This document shows positions 1-8,093 of a DNA stretch of 64,000 bases, one piece after another; position 1 is the stretch's first letter; each line of letters starts with the position of its first letter. The stretch is from Lysobacterales bacterium (GTDB taxonomy: Bacteria > Pseudomonadota > Gammaproteobacteria > Xanthomonadales > Marinicellaceae), in NCBI GenBank assembly GCA_026988115.1, contig JALSLV010000112.1, positions 21,365-85,364 on the forward strand. The letters run 5' to 3'. The notes under the pieces were generated by a model that worked only from the letters and a program-made list of their open reading frames with translations, searched no databases and was not told the DNA's origin. Both the position numbers and the translations under genes were made by a program.

Positions 1-8
1 TGTCTTGG

Positions 9-14
9 TATAAT
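9..14 (+). promoter_or_regulatory. Extended -10 promoter element of sodB
   Basis: A consensus TATAAT hexamer preceded by TG at one base distance (TGGTATAAT) lies 37 bases before the sodB start codon. The matching -35 region would lie outside the window, but extended -10 promoters depend little on it. The call rests on the motif and its position only. Confidence 0.6.
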
Positions 15-50
15 CACGCCATTATTACATACATTTATAGGAGAACACTC

Positions 51-629
51 ATGAGTTTTGAATTACCAGCTCTACCTTACGCAAAAGATGCGTTAGAACC
101 CCATATTTCGGCAGAAACTTTGGATTATCATCACGGTAAGCACCATAATGCATACGTAACCAACTTAAATAACCTCATTAAAGGCACGGACTTTGAAGGC
201 AAATCCTTAGAAGAAATCATCCTATCATCAGAAGGTGGTATTTTTAATAATGCGGCACAGGTGTGGAACCACACTTTTTACTTTACTGGTTTATCGCCAA
301 ACGGTGGTGGTGAGCCATCTGGTGAATTGGCGGATAAAATCAATGCAAAATTTGGCTCATTTGCTGAATTTCAGGCAAAATTTGCCGCCCTTGGTTTAGC
401 CACCTTTGGTTCTGGTTGGGTTTGGCTTGTGCAAGACAAAGACGGTGAGTTACAATTAGTCAACACTTTTAATGCAGGCACGCCAATGACGGATGGCAAC
501 CACGCAATTTTAACCTGTGATGTGTGGGAACATGCTTACTATGTCGATACGCGCAATGACCGCGGTGGATATTTGAAAAATTACTGGAATCTCATTGATT
601 GGGATCGAGTGGCTTCATTGATGAAGTGA
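51..629 (+). CDS. sodB: Superoxide dismutase [Fe]
   Basis: This cytoplasmic enzyme converts superoxide to oxygen and hydrogen peroxide. The 192-aa protein aligns almost without gaps to E. coli SodB from the first residues (MSFELPALPYAKDAL). The four metal ligands fall where expected: His27, His74, Asp157 and His161 (DVWEHAYY). The NNAAQVWNH segment carries the Gln that distinguishes iron from manganese enzymes. AGGAGA, 8-13 bases before the ATG, is a good ribosome binding site. The gene looks monocistronic, with its own extended -10 promoter and a terminator just downstream. Very secure. Confidence 0.97.
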   Translation: MSFELPALPYAKDALEPHISAETLDYHHGKHHNAYVTNLNNLIKGTDFEGKSLEEIILSSEGGIFNNAAQVWNHTFYFTGLSPNGGGEPSGELADKINAKFGSFAEFQAKFAALGLATFGSGWVWLVQDKDGELQLVNTFNAGTPMTDGNHAILTCDVWEHAYYVDTRNDRGGYLKNYWNLIDWDRVASLMK

Positions 630-649
630 TTTTCAATTAATCAAATTGA

Positions 650-676
650 AAAAGCGGGCATTGCCCGCTTTTTTTA
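650..676. terminator. Bidirectional Rho-independent terminator
   Basis: AAAGCGGGC and its complement GCCCGCTTT form a GC-rich stem with a very short loop. It has a T-tract on the plus strand (about 669-675) and a T-run on the minus strand. It lies between sodB (plus) and the TonB operon (minus) and can stop transcription from both sides. The last minus-strand ORF ends right at its edge. Confidence 0.85.
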
Positions 677-997
677 TAAATAAATATCAGAACGTGAAAT
701 AATGAATTTTTTATTTGGGTTTTTATAAATGGTTTGCTTTAAAAGAAGCGGAAAATGACATAGTATTTTCCCATAGGTATGTCTCATCACTATATTTGGA
801 TTAAATATATAATCTGGTTTATGAGTTACTTCTTCTTTTGTTGTGGTTAAATAACTACGACCCATTAAAGTATTGTCGCTAAACATATCTTTAGTTTCAG
901 CGTGTTGTGGCAATTCAATTGTTGCTTGCATCATTAAAAATAAACTCAATGATATAAATGCACTAAATATCACCATACTACTGTATTTTTTAATCAT
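674..997 (-). CDS. Small membrane-anchored protein of unknown function
   Basis: I do not recognise this 107-aa protein. It starts with a basic residue pair and one hydrophobic segment (about residues 6-26), as in a signal anchor, followed by a polar region and a basic C-terminal tail. The start codon lies three bases after the stop of the TonB-like fragment, so it is the last gene of the TonB operon. The N-terminal layout resembles the two TonB proteins upstream, but no TonB C-terminal domain is present. It could be a decayed third paralogue. Its end coincides with the shared terminator. Confidence 0.5.
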   Translation of the reverse strand: MIKKYSSMVIFSAFISLSLFLMMQATIELPQHAETKDMFSDNTLMGRSYLTTTKEEVTHKPDYIFNPNIVMRHTYGKILCHFPLLLKQTIYKNPNKKFIISRSDIYL

Positions 998-1000
998 GTC

Positions 1001-1264
1001 TTAATCCTCTGCCAGTTTGAAGTCTACCCTTTGGATGATGGTCTTAGAAACAGCTTTACCATTAATTATTTCGGGTAAGAATTTGGCTTTTTTATAAGCA
1101 TGAAGCGCTCTTCTATCAAATACACGTGGCGGATTGGCAGCAATGACATGAATATTGTCTACTGTGCCTTGTGCATTAACCTTTATTTCGAGCTTTACCC
1201 AGCCTTCTTCTTTTCTCGTATGAAGTGGGTATTGTATAGGAGGTAACCAAGACAGGGTTAATTT
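1001..1264 (-). pseudogene. TonB C-terminal domain fragment, in frame after a stop codon
   Basis: This stretch encodes 87 residues that match a TonB C-terminal domain: EEGWVKLEIKV, the PPRVFDRRAL region and a final VDFKLAED. They line up with the end of the intact TonB next door (EGWVEVEFTV, RRVFDAATLRAL, IIEFKLQD). It continues in exactly the reading frame of the 1265-1657 ORF, separated only by a TAA at 1265-1267, and has no ATG of its own. It is therefore the severed C-terminal half of a second TonB protein, or the readthrough extension of it. A sequencing error at the stop would also explain it. Confidence 0.75.
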
Positions 1265-1657
1265 TTAATTGTAAGGAGGCTTTGGTTTATTTTGTTCAAA
1301 AGCAGTAAAAGGGTCTTTGGGAATAAGTTCATTTAAAATTGATTGGCTGGTTTTTTGAATGAGTTCAAAAGAGTTAACTGGAAATAGGTCATAACCATAG
1401 CATATTGGAGGATTGTATTGAGAAATTATGGCATTCGTTTTTTGCCATAATTCTGCTTTTGTTAACGCTTGTTTTTGCTGGAAAGGAATTGAACAAATGA
1501 TGGTTCTAGGTAGAGGTTTGAAATCTTCAAAGACAAATTCACTATCATTTTCCTTAAACTCAATCGTATGCGGTTGATGCAACAAGCTATGCATAACCAA
1601 ATAAAGCACCATTACCACGAGTAGACTTAATGGTGCAATGATTAAATAGCGAGACAT
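1265..1657 (-). CDS. N-terminal half of a second TonB-like protein, ended by an in-frame TAA
   Basis: The 130-aa product has an N-terminal membrane anchor (about residues 5-24) and a periplasmic linker ending in KPKPPYN. On its own it lacks any energy-transducing domain. Translating through the TAA adds 87 residues of TonB C-terminal domain, giving about 217 aa, close to the 209 aa of the intact neighbour. Its start overlaps the stop of the upstream tonB by one base (TAATG), so the genes are translationally coupled. The simplest reading is a recently inactivated paralogue. A functional anchor-only protein or stop readthrough cannot be excluded. Confidence 0.6.
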   Translation of the reverse strand: MSRYLIIAPLSLLVVMVLYLVMHSLLHQPHTIEFKENDSEFVFEDFKPLPRTIICSIPFQQKQALTKAELWQKTNAIISQYNPPICYGYDLFPVNSFELIQKTSQSILNELIPKDPFTAFEQNKPKPPYN

Positions 1658-2286
1658 TAGTCTTGCAGTTTAAATTCGATAATCTGAACCGCCTTTTGAG
1701 CGCGTGCTTTGCCGTCAACCATTAAGGGTTTGAATTTTGACTTTCTTAGAGCGCGAAGAGTGGCAGCATCGAATACTCGACGAGGACTGGAGTTGATTAT
1801 TTTCGCATTCGTCACTGTGCCCAATGCGGTAACGGTAAATTCGACTTCGACCCAACCTTCAATTTTATTGCGAGCCGCTTGCGGTGGGTACATTGGCTGT
1901 ATCATAAACATTTGTTGCAAATCACCATTCTTGCTGACATCTCCATCAGAATCTGAAAAGGGGAGGTTGGGATGGATGATTCTAGGCAAGGCAAGAATTT
2001 TGCCTTTAATTGGATTGGGTTGAAAAGGAATCACAGGACGACCAGAATTGTCAGTAATCTCCAATGGTTTAACTGATGGTGGTTGTTTAACCTTTTCTCT
2101 TTTGGGAGGTTCTTTTTTTACTACATGTTTGACTACAGGTTGTTTCATGTCAGCCACTTTAGAGAAGCTAATTCTTTCTAAGTTATTTGATTTGGTGTAT
2201 TTGGGTGCGCTTACTAAAAATGCCATGCCTAGAAATGTTAAAAAACAAATGCCAATAGCAACCATCATTGATGCGGAATATCTCAT
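1657..2286 (-). CDS. TonB family energy transducer
   Basis: TonB proteins pass the energy of the inner-membrane proton gradient (through ExbB/ExbD) to outer-membrane receptors. The 209-aa product has a membrane anchor at about residues 7-27. A Pro/Lys-rich periplasmic spacer follows at about 50-100 (KKEPPKREKVKQPP). The C-terminal TonB domain, about 125-209, carries the conserved YPPQAARN and EGWVEVEF segments. A strong Shine-Dalgarno (AGGAGAG) precedes the ATG. It is the first gene of a three-gene minus-strand operon. No exbB, exbD or receptor gene is in the window, so its partner system is unknown. Confidence 0.85.
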   Translation of the reverse strand: MRYSASMMVAIGICFLTFLGMAFLVSAPKYTKSNNLERISFSKVADMKQPVVKHVVKKEPPKREKVKQPPSVKPLEITDNSGRPVIPFQPNPIKGKILALPRIIHPNLPFSDSDGDVSKNGDLQQMFMIQPMYPPQAARNKIEGWVEVEFTVTALGTVTNAKIINSSPRRVFDAATLRALRKSKFKPLMVDGKARAQKAVQIIEFKLQD

Positions 2287-2416
2287 GTCTCTCTCCTGAA
2301 TTATTATTGTGTACTATTTGTGACTGTAATTATTCAATAAAAGTTCAAAAAAATATTAAATCATACGATTGTTTGATAAAATAGATGGTATTACAAAAAC
2401 AGACAAGAGAAATAAA

Positions 2417-4168
2417 ATGCCGATAATTCAAGCGCCATTAAAAGACATGCAATTTTTAGCTGAACAGCTATTAAATTTAGAAGAACATTACCAAAAACTG
2501 CCGCAATTCAGTGATATTGATGCGGCCACATTTGAAACGGTTGTGGATGAAGCCTCAAAATTTTTATTGGAGTATGCCGCCCCATTAAATCGCAATGCGG
2601 ACGAACAGGGCTGTTCAATAAAAGACGGACACGTTACCACTCCTGATGGCTTTGTTGAATTGTACAAAAATTACTGCGAAAGTGGCTGGGGATCTTTGGA
2701 TGGTAATCCTGACTACGACGGTCAAGGTTTGCCGTATTGGATGCAGGTGATTTTAGGTGAACTTAACTCTTATTATTGCCCTGGTTGGTCAAATTATCCT
2801 GGTCTGACTCATGGTGTGCGTGAGTTGTTGGACCACCATGCGCGCCAAGAACTTAAAGACAGGTTTTTGCCCAAGTTGACCACAGGCGAATGGACGGGTA
2901 CTATGTGTTTGACCGAGCCTCATTGTGGAACGGATTTGGGTTTGTTGACTACCAGTGCGACACCAAATGGTGATGATACTTACCAAATTTCAGGCACCAA
3001 GATTTTCATCACCTCAGGTGATCACGGCTTAACCGATAACATTATTCACTTGGTTTTAGCGCGTCTTCCTGATGCACCAAAAGGAACAAAAGGCATCTCC
3101 TTATTTGTTGTTCCAAAATTTCTTGAAGGGGAACGCAACAACGCTTGGCCAGCTAGCATTGAACACAAGATGGGCTTAAATGGTTCGGCAACTTGCGTGA
3201 TGAACTTTGATGATGCCAAAGGTTGGTTGGTCGGAGAGGCAAATCGTGGTTTGAATATCATGTTTTCAATGATGAATGGTGCTCGCTTAAATACCGGTAT
3301 TCAAGGCATGTCTGTTTCTGCGGCTTCCTATGCTGGTGCATTAGAGTATGCCAAAGACCGTTTGCAAATGCGTTCATTGACGGGTGTCAAATACCCTGAC
3401 AAAGCCGCTGATCCAATTATTGTCCACCCTGATGTGCGTAAGATGTTGTTAACTCAAAAGGCATTGACTGAAGGCAATCGGGCATTAACTTATTTTACCA
3501 CGCAGTTAATTGAAAAATCGCACCACGCTCAAGACGAATCAGAACGCAAAAAAGCCGATGCTATGGTGGCAATTCTAACACCGATAGTTAAAGCATTTAT
3601 GACTGAAACAGCATTGGAAGTCACCAATTATGGCATTCAGATATATGGAGGCCATGGCTATATTCGTGAACACGGTATGGAACAGTTGTACCGCGATGCC
3701 AAAATATTTACCTTATACGAAGGCACAACTGGCATTCAGGCACTGGACTTATTGGGTCGTAAAATCATGCAATTTAACCACGGGAAAATAGGTCCTCTTG
3801 CCGATGAAATGAATGAATATATCAACAATTCTGACAACCCATATACGCAAGAGCTAAAAGACTTAATGGTTCAATGGCAAGAATTGATTGTTAAAATTTC
3901 AACAAAATCCATGAAGAATATGGATGAAATGGGCGCAGCTTCTGTTGATTTTCTCATGTATTCAGGTTATGTTATGTTGGCTTATTTTTGGGCTCAAATG
4001 CACGATGAAGCAGAAAAAGGTGGCAGATTTGGGCAATCGTTTTATAATGGTAAAAAGAAAACCTGTGAATTTTACTATAAACGCATCTTACCTCGCGCCC
4101 AAATGCATGTAAAAACCATGCTCAGTGGCAGTGACAATTTGATGCAATTGGAATTAGACGAATTTTAA
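2417..4168 (+). CDS. Acyl-CoA dehydrogenase, large family with C-terminal extension
   Basis: This FAD enzyme catalyses the first step of fatty-acid beta-oxidation. The start at 2417 (MPIIQAPLKDMQFL) matches the family's usual N-terminus and has AGAGA in front; an ATG 48 bases upstream would add unrelated residues. The 583-aa protein shows the flavin-binding segment (MCLTEPHCGTDLG), the middle domain and IYGGHGYIREHGMEQLYRDAKI. YEGTTGIQ is the usual site of the catalytic Glu. A further C-terminal domain ends the protein. The stop overlaps the next start (TAATG). The substrate chain length cannot be told from sequence. Confidence 0.92.
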   Translation: MPIIQAPLKDMQFLAEQLLNLEEHYQKLPQFSDIDAATFETVVDEASKFLLEYAAPLNRNADEQGCSIKDGHVTTPDGFVELYKNYCESGWGSLDGNPDYDGQGLPYWMQVILGELNSYYCPGWSNYPGLTHGVRELLDHHARQELKDRFLPKLTTGEWTGTMCLTEPHCGTDLGLLTTSATPNGDDTYQISGTKIFITSGDHGLTDNIIHLVLARLPDAPKGTKGISLFVVPKFLEGERNNAWPASIEHKMGLNGSATCVMNFDDAKGWLVGEANRGLNIMFSMMNGARLNTGIQGMSVSAASYAGALEYAKDRLQMRSLTGVKYPDKAADPIIVHPDVRKMLLTQKALTEGNRALTYFTTQLIEKSHHAQDESERKKADAMVAILTPIVKAFMTETALEVTNYGIQIYGGHGYIREHGMEQLYRDAKIFTLYEGTTGIQALDLLGRKIMQFNHGKIGPLADEMNEYINNSDNPYTQELKDLMVQWQELIVKISTKSMKNMDEMGAASVDFLMYSGYVMLAYFWAQMHDEAEKGGRFGQSFYNGKKKTCEFYYKRILPRAQMHVKTMLSGSDNLMQLELDEF

Positions 4169-4422
4169 TGAATAAACTGTTTTTGATATTAGTTGTTATG
4201 GTATTGTCTTCGTGTTCGCAAGAACCCGAAGACGATAATTCTGCGCAATGGCCGCGCCAAGATGGAGTTTTGGGAGAGTCACAAAAAGAAGTAACTCCCG
4301 TTAGAAAAAAATCATCAAACCACGTATTAAAAGGCTATCAAGATAATATTCAACGCGCCAAAGACATGGAAAAAGAAGTTTTAAAAGCCGCCGAAAGGCA
4401 AAGAAAGGTTATTGATGGTTAA
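4168..4422 (+). CDS. Small lipoprotein of unknown function
   Basis: The 84-aa product has a signal peptide ending in a lipobox (VLSSC), so it should be lipidated at Cys16. The mature part is highly charged and predicted helical, ending in a Lys/Glu-rich stretch. The start overlaps the acyl-CoA dehydrogenase stop and the end overlaps gspC, placing it at the head of the T2SS operon. No pilotin (GspS) similarity is evident by eye, but a small lipoprotein beside gspC-gspD makes a secretin accessory role conceivable. That is inference from position only. Confidence 0.75.
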   Translation: MNKLFLILVVMVLSSCSQEPEDDNSAQWPRQDGVLGESQKEVTPVRKKSSNHVLKGYQDNIQRAKDMEKEVLKAAERQRKVIDG

Positions 4423-5260
4423 TTCAAAAGAAAGCCTTTATTCCTTAATTAATTGGCTCATGATTGGGCTAATTGTGTTTTTGTGGCTGCAGTTTTTTTT
4501 GTCATCCTCGGATGGTTTTGATGTTCAAACCGCTAAAACCACAACGTCATACAATTCTCCACAATTTTCTAATGACTCAATTGAGCAGTATCATATTTTT
4601 GGTTCACAAGGGCAGTTGATAGATATACCTTTAAACCAAGGAAATACCAGTTTAGATCTTATATTGAATGGAACAATGAGTAACCTCGATGCCCAAACAG
4701 GGATGGCATACATCAGTAATGTCCAAGGCAAACAAGAAGTCTTTAAGGTGGGAGATAAGATATTTGATGGTGCAACCCTGAAAGAAATCTATAAAGACTA
4801 TGTTGTATTAGAACACAATGGACGCAATGAACGTTTATCGCTTTCTGAAAAAATACAGGGCATGGATGTTGTTTCAAATAAAAAACTCAGAAAAAATAAA
4901 GGTACGCCACCTGCTTACTTAAAACATTTACAAGGCAACCAAACGCGTAATTGGCAAGAGTTAATGGATCAACAAAAATACGATGCCAATAAAATCTCGA
5001 AAATTGTCAGTAATATTAATATTGTCACTGACCAAGTGGGTCGCGTCCAAGGCTTGCGGGTGTCCAACTTGGCGAGCGGTGATTTGCTTTCAAAAAATGG
5101 TTTAAAGTCCAACGACATCATTACCGCTATTAATGGCAAAAAAGTCTCTGCTGCTAATATGATGACTATTCAACAAACATTAAAACAAAACCCCAATGCA
5201 ACCATTACCATCAAGCGCAATGGTCAATTGCAAAACATACAAGTCAATTTAAATCAATGA
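4415..5260 (+). CDS. gspC: Type II secretion system inner-membrane protein GspC
   Basis: GspC links the inner-membrane platform of the T2SS to the secretin. The protein has one membrane segment (about residues 8-28). Next is the homology region (LILNGTMSNLDAQTGMAYI, VFKVGDKIFDGATLKEI), which in known systems contacts GspD. It ends in a PDZ domain (about 195-280, with GLKSNDIITAINGKKV). A TTG three bases upstream of the ATG is an alternative start. AAAGG lies a suitable distance before. The gene overlaps the lipoprotein gene and the hydrolase gene (ATGA). Confidence 0.9.
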   Translation: MVNSKESLYSLINWLMIGLIVFLWLQFFLSSSDGFDVQTAKTTTSYNSPQFSNDSIEQYHIFGSQGQLIDIPLNQGNTSLDLILNGTMSNLDAQTGMAYISNVQGKQEVFKVGDKIFDGATLKEIYKDYVVLEHNGRNERLSLSEKIQGMDVVSNKKLRKNKGTPPAYLKHLQGNQTRNWQELMDQQKYDANKISKIVSNINIVTDQVGRVQGLRVSNLASGDLLSKNGLKSNDIITAINGKKVSAANMMTIQQTLKQNPNATITIKRNGQLQNIQVNLNQ

Positions 5261-6177
5261 TAAGAAAAATATTTGCTCTTTTAATTGTCCTAGTAGCACT
5301 CTCCTTGTTACTTGTACCAAAATTTTATACCGATGAGCAACACGAGTTAGATTCGCATATAAGAGCAGGAACTCCAGGTGAATACCTTGAATTGTCACAA
5401 GGAGTGACTCATTACCAACAAGCCAATATTGATGCAAAAGAAGTGGTTGTTTTAGTGCATGGCTTTTCAGTTCCTTATTACATTTGGGAACCAACCTATG
5501 AATTTTTAAAAAATCAAAATTTTCGTGTTATTCGGTACGATTTATATGGGCGAGGTTATTCTGATCGACCTGAAGTGGAGTATGACCAAGCACTTTTTGA
5601 CAGGCAAATTTTAGATTTACTTGATGAGTTAAAGATTAAACAACCGATTAATATCATGGGTTTGTCCATGGGTGGAGCGGTTGTGGCAAAGTTTGTGGCA
5701 GACCATCCAGAAAAAGTTAAAAAGGCTATTTTTATTGACCCATCACACCGTTCTTTTTACAAAAGAACGCTAGCGATTCCTTTGGTTGGTGACTTTTATG
5801 CCGCTGTATTTATGATGCCTAAAGTTGCTCAAGGGCAATTAAGTGACTTTTATTACCCAGAAAATTTTCCCAATTGGGTCGAAAAGTATAAAGAACAAAT
5901 GCAATACAAAGGGTTTCGCCGAGCCATTGTTTCGACATTGGTGCATTTTGCCAAACCTGATAAGCTGCCTTGGTATGAACGAATTGGGTCTTTAGGTAAA
6001 GATGTTTTGCTTATTTGGGGCAGAGAAGACCAAACATTGCCCCTTGCTGACAGTCAACGTGTCGCAGATGCGTTAAAAACAAAAACGTTTATTGTGGAAA
6101 AATCGGGACATTTGCCACATTTAGAGCATCCGCAAATTGTAAATGCGAAGATATTAAGCTTTCTTAGGGAAAACTAA
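5257..6177 (+). CDS. Membrane-anchored alpha/beta hydrolase inside the T2SS operon
   Basis: This 306-aa serine hydrolase has an N-terminal hydrophobic anchor or signal (about residues 5-22). A catalytic triad is visible: Ser137 in the nucleophile elbow GLSMGG, Asp258 in WGREDQTLP and His285 in SGHLPHLEHP. HGF at 68-70 supplies the oxyanion hole. The substrate is unknown; esterase, lipase-like and lactonase roles all fit the fold. Its ATG overlaps the gspC stop by four bases and gspD follows closely, so it is co-transcribed with secretion genes. No hydrolase is part of the standard T2SS set. Confidence 0.88.
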   Translation: MIRKIFALLIVLVALSLLLVPKFYTDEQHELDSHIRAGTPGEYLELSQGVTHYQQANIDAKEVVVLVHGFSVPYYIWEPTYEFLKNQNFRVIRYDLYGRGYSDRPEVEYDQALFDRQILDLLDELKIKQPINIMGLSMGGAVVAKFVADHPEKVKKAIFIDPSHRSFYKRTLAIPLVGDFYAAVFMMPKVAQGQLSDFYYPENFPNWVEKYKEQMQYKGFRRAIVSTLVHFAKPDKLPWYERIGSLGKDVLLIWGREDQTLPLADSQRVADALKTKTFIVEKSGHLPHLEHPQIVNAKILSFLREN

Positions 6178-6230
6178 CTCAATTTAGGTTAAAATCAAAT
6201 TTACCAACATAAAAATGATAAAACCAAAAA

Positions 6231-8093
6231 ATGAAATTCAATAAAATTATTCTTGCCACTGTATTTATTTTGAGCAGTTTAAGTGTGTTTGCGGCTGATG
6301 AAGAACTTCGCAGCTTGAACCTGCAAGATGCCGATATTCGTTTACTCATCGAGACAGTTTCTGATATAACCAAGAAAAACTTTATCATTGATCCGCAAAT
6401 TCAAGCCAAAGTCACGGTGATTTCAGGGCGACCTGTGCATAAAGATGAAATCTACGACATCTTTTTAACGGTATTAAACGTGCATGGATTGGCAGCCATT
6501 AATGATGGCAACAGCATTAAAATCATTCCAGAAAGCGATATTGGTGGTGTTATTGGCGAACTGAATCAAGCCAATGGCAGTGATTTTGTCACACGCATCG
6601 TGCCATTAAAGTATGTACCAGCTCAAGAATTGTTGACCATGTTGAAAAGCATTAATAAAAAAACCAATATTATTGCCCACAAAGAAAGCAACCTCTTAAT
6701 TATTTCTGATCGGGCTAAAAATGTTGAGCGTATGCTTACCATTATTCATCGCATTGATAAAAAATCCGATTCATCTATCGACATGATTTCTCTGCAACAT
6801 GCCAATGCAACTGAAGTCGCACAAACAATAGAATCTTTGCTTGATACAGGAACAGCAGCTTTGGGAAGTAAAACTAAAATTGTTGCCGATGAGCGAACCA
6901 ATTCCGTTATTATCAATGCGCCACCTTCATTGAAAATACGTATTCACACCTTGATTGCACAACTGGATAAACCGCTTGAAACAAATACGCAATCACAAGT
7001 TATTAAGCTTAAATATTCCGAAGCAGAATCATTGGTGTCAATTTTAGAAACCTTAGCCAACAAATCACAAGTTAATGCAAGTGGTGAAAAATCGAACGAA
7101 CAAAATGCCACCATCCAAGCACACAAAGAAACAAACTCTTTGGTTATCAATGCATCACCGACCGTGTTTAGAAACCTGCAAAGTGCCATCAATCAATTAG
7201 ATGTACCTAGACCACAAGTTTTGGTTGAAGCAATAATTGCCGAAATTACAGTTGATCACTCTAAAGAAGCGGGGTTTCAATGGCAAGGTTTGTTAGACCA
7301 ACTCAATGGTGGTGAAGGCTTAGTTGGCGGAACAAATTATGGTATTATTGGCAATATACTCTCTCCAAATACCGCAGGAGGATTGGTCAATAATGGGGTT
7401 AATGTCGGTTATGTGCATTTGGATGGAGAAGGCAATCCGCAAATTGGTGCATTATTGTCCGCTTTAGCACAAAACACCAATAACAATATATTATCCACAC
7501 CTTCCTTGGTCACCTTAAATAATAAAGAAGCCTCATTGTCTGTTGGGCAAGAAGTGCCTTTTTTAACAGGACAGTTTACCAACACAGGTGCTAATAATGG
7601 TTCGACTAATCCATTTTCAACGATTCAGCGCAAAGACATTGGGATTTCACTCACCGTGACACCACATATTTATGAAGGCAACCAAATTGTTTTAGACATT
7701 GCACAAGAGGTGTCTTCTTTAGCACAATCTGCAACCACAGTAGATGTGATTACTAACAAACGCACCCTAACCACTTCGGTAATGGTGCCCAATGATGGCG
7801 TTATTGTTTTGGGTGGCCTGATTGATGATTCCATTGAAGAAACCATCAAAAAAGTGCCTTTGTTGGGAGATATTCCAGTAATTAGAAATTTATTTAGGCA
7901 CAAAAAAAAGACGCGTGTTAAACGCAATTTAATGATTTTTATTCACCCTAAAATCTTAGACAGCAGTAATCAAACGGATGTGACCAATAAATATTATAAT
8001 GACATGAGAGGGCAGCAACTTGAAAAAATAGATAAATCCCAATTTATCAAAGAGGGCATTGTTTTACCAGAGCAAATTATTGATAATGAATAA
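6231..8093 (+). CDS. gspD: Type II secretion system secretin GspD
   Basis: GspD forms the outer-membrane channel of the T2SS. The 620-aa precursor has a Sec signal peptide ending near SVFA (about residue 21). Periplasmic N0-N3 domains follow (about 28-320), with the typical repeats FIIDPQIQAKVTVIS, LLIISDRAKNVERM and SLVINASPTVFRNL. The secretin core spans about 325-590 and includes VPFLTGQFT and DGVIVLGGLIDDS. Length and domain order are standard. The last codons overlap the gspE start. The region before its ATG is AT-rich and lacks a convincing promoter, so operon expression is likely. Confidence 0.95.
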   Translation: MKFNKIILATVFILSSLSVFAADEELRSLNLQDADIRLLIETVSDITKKNFIIDPQIQAKVTVISGRPVHKDEIYDIFLTVLNVHGLAAINDGNSIKIIPESDIGGVIGELNQANGSDFVTRIVPLKYVPAQELLTMLKSINKKTNIIAHKESNLLIISDRAKNVERMLTIIHRIDKKSDSSIDMISLQHANATEVAQTIESLLDTGTAALGSKTKIVADERTNSVIINAPPSLKIRIHTLIAQLDKPLETNTQSQVIKLKYSEAESLVSILETLANKSQVNASGEKSNEQNATIQAHKETNSLVINASPTVFRNLQSAINQLDVPRPQVLVEAIIAEITVDHSKEAGFQWQGLLDQLNGGEGLVGGTNYGIIGNILSPNTAGGLVNNGVNVGYVHLDGEGNPQIGALLSALAQNTNNNILSTPSLVTLNNKEASLSVGQEVPFLTGQFTNTGANNGSTNPFSTIQRKDIGISLTVTPHIYEGNQIVLDIAQEVSSLAQSATTVDVITNKRTLTTSVMVPNDGVIVLGGLIDDSIEETIKKVPLLGDIPVIRNLFRHKKKTRVKRNLMIFIHPKILDSSNQTDVTNKYYNDMRGQQLEKIDKSQFIKEGIVLPEQIIDNE

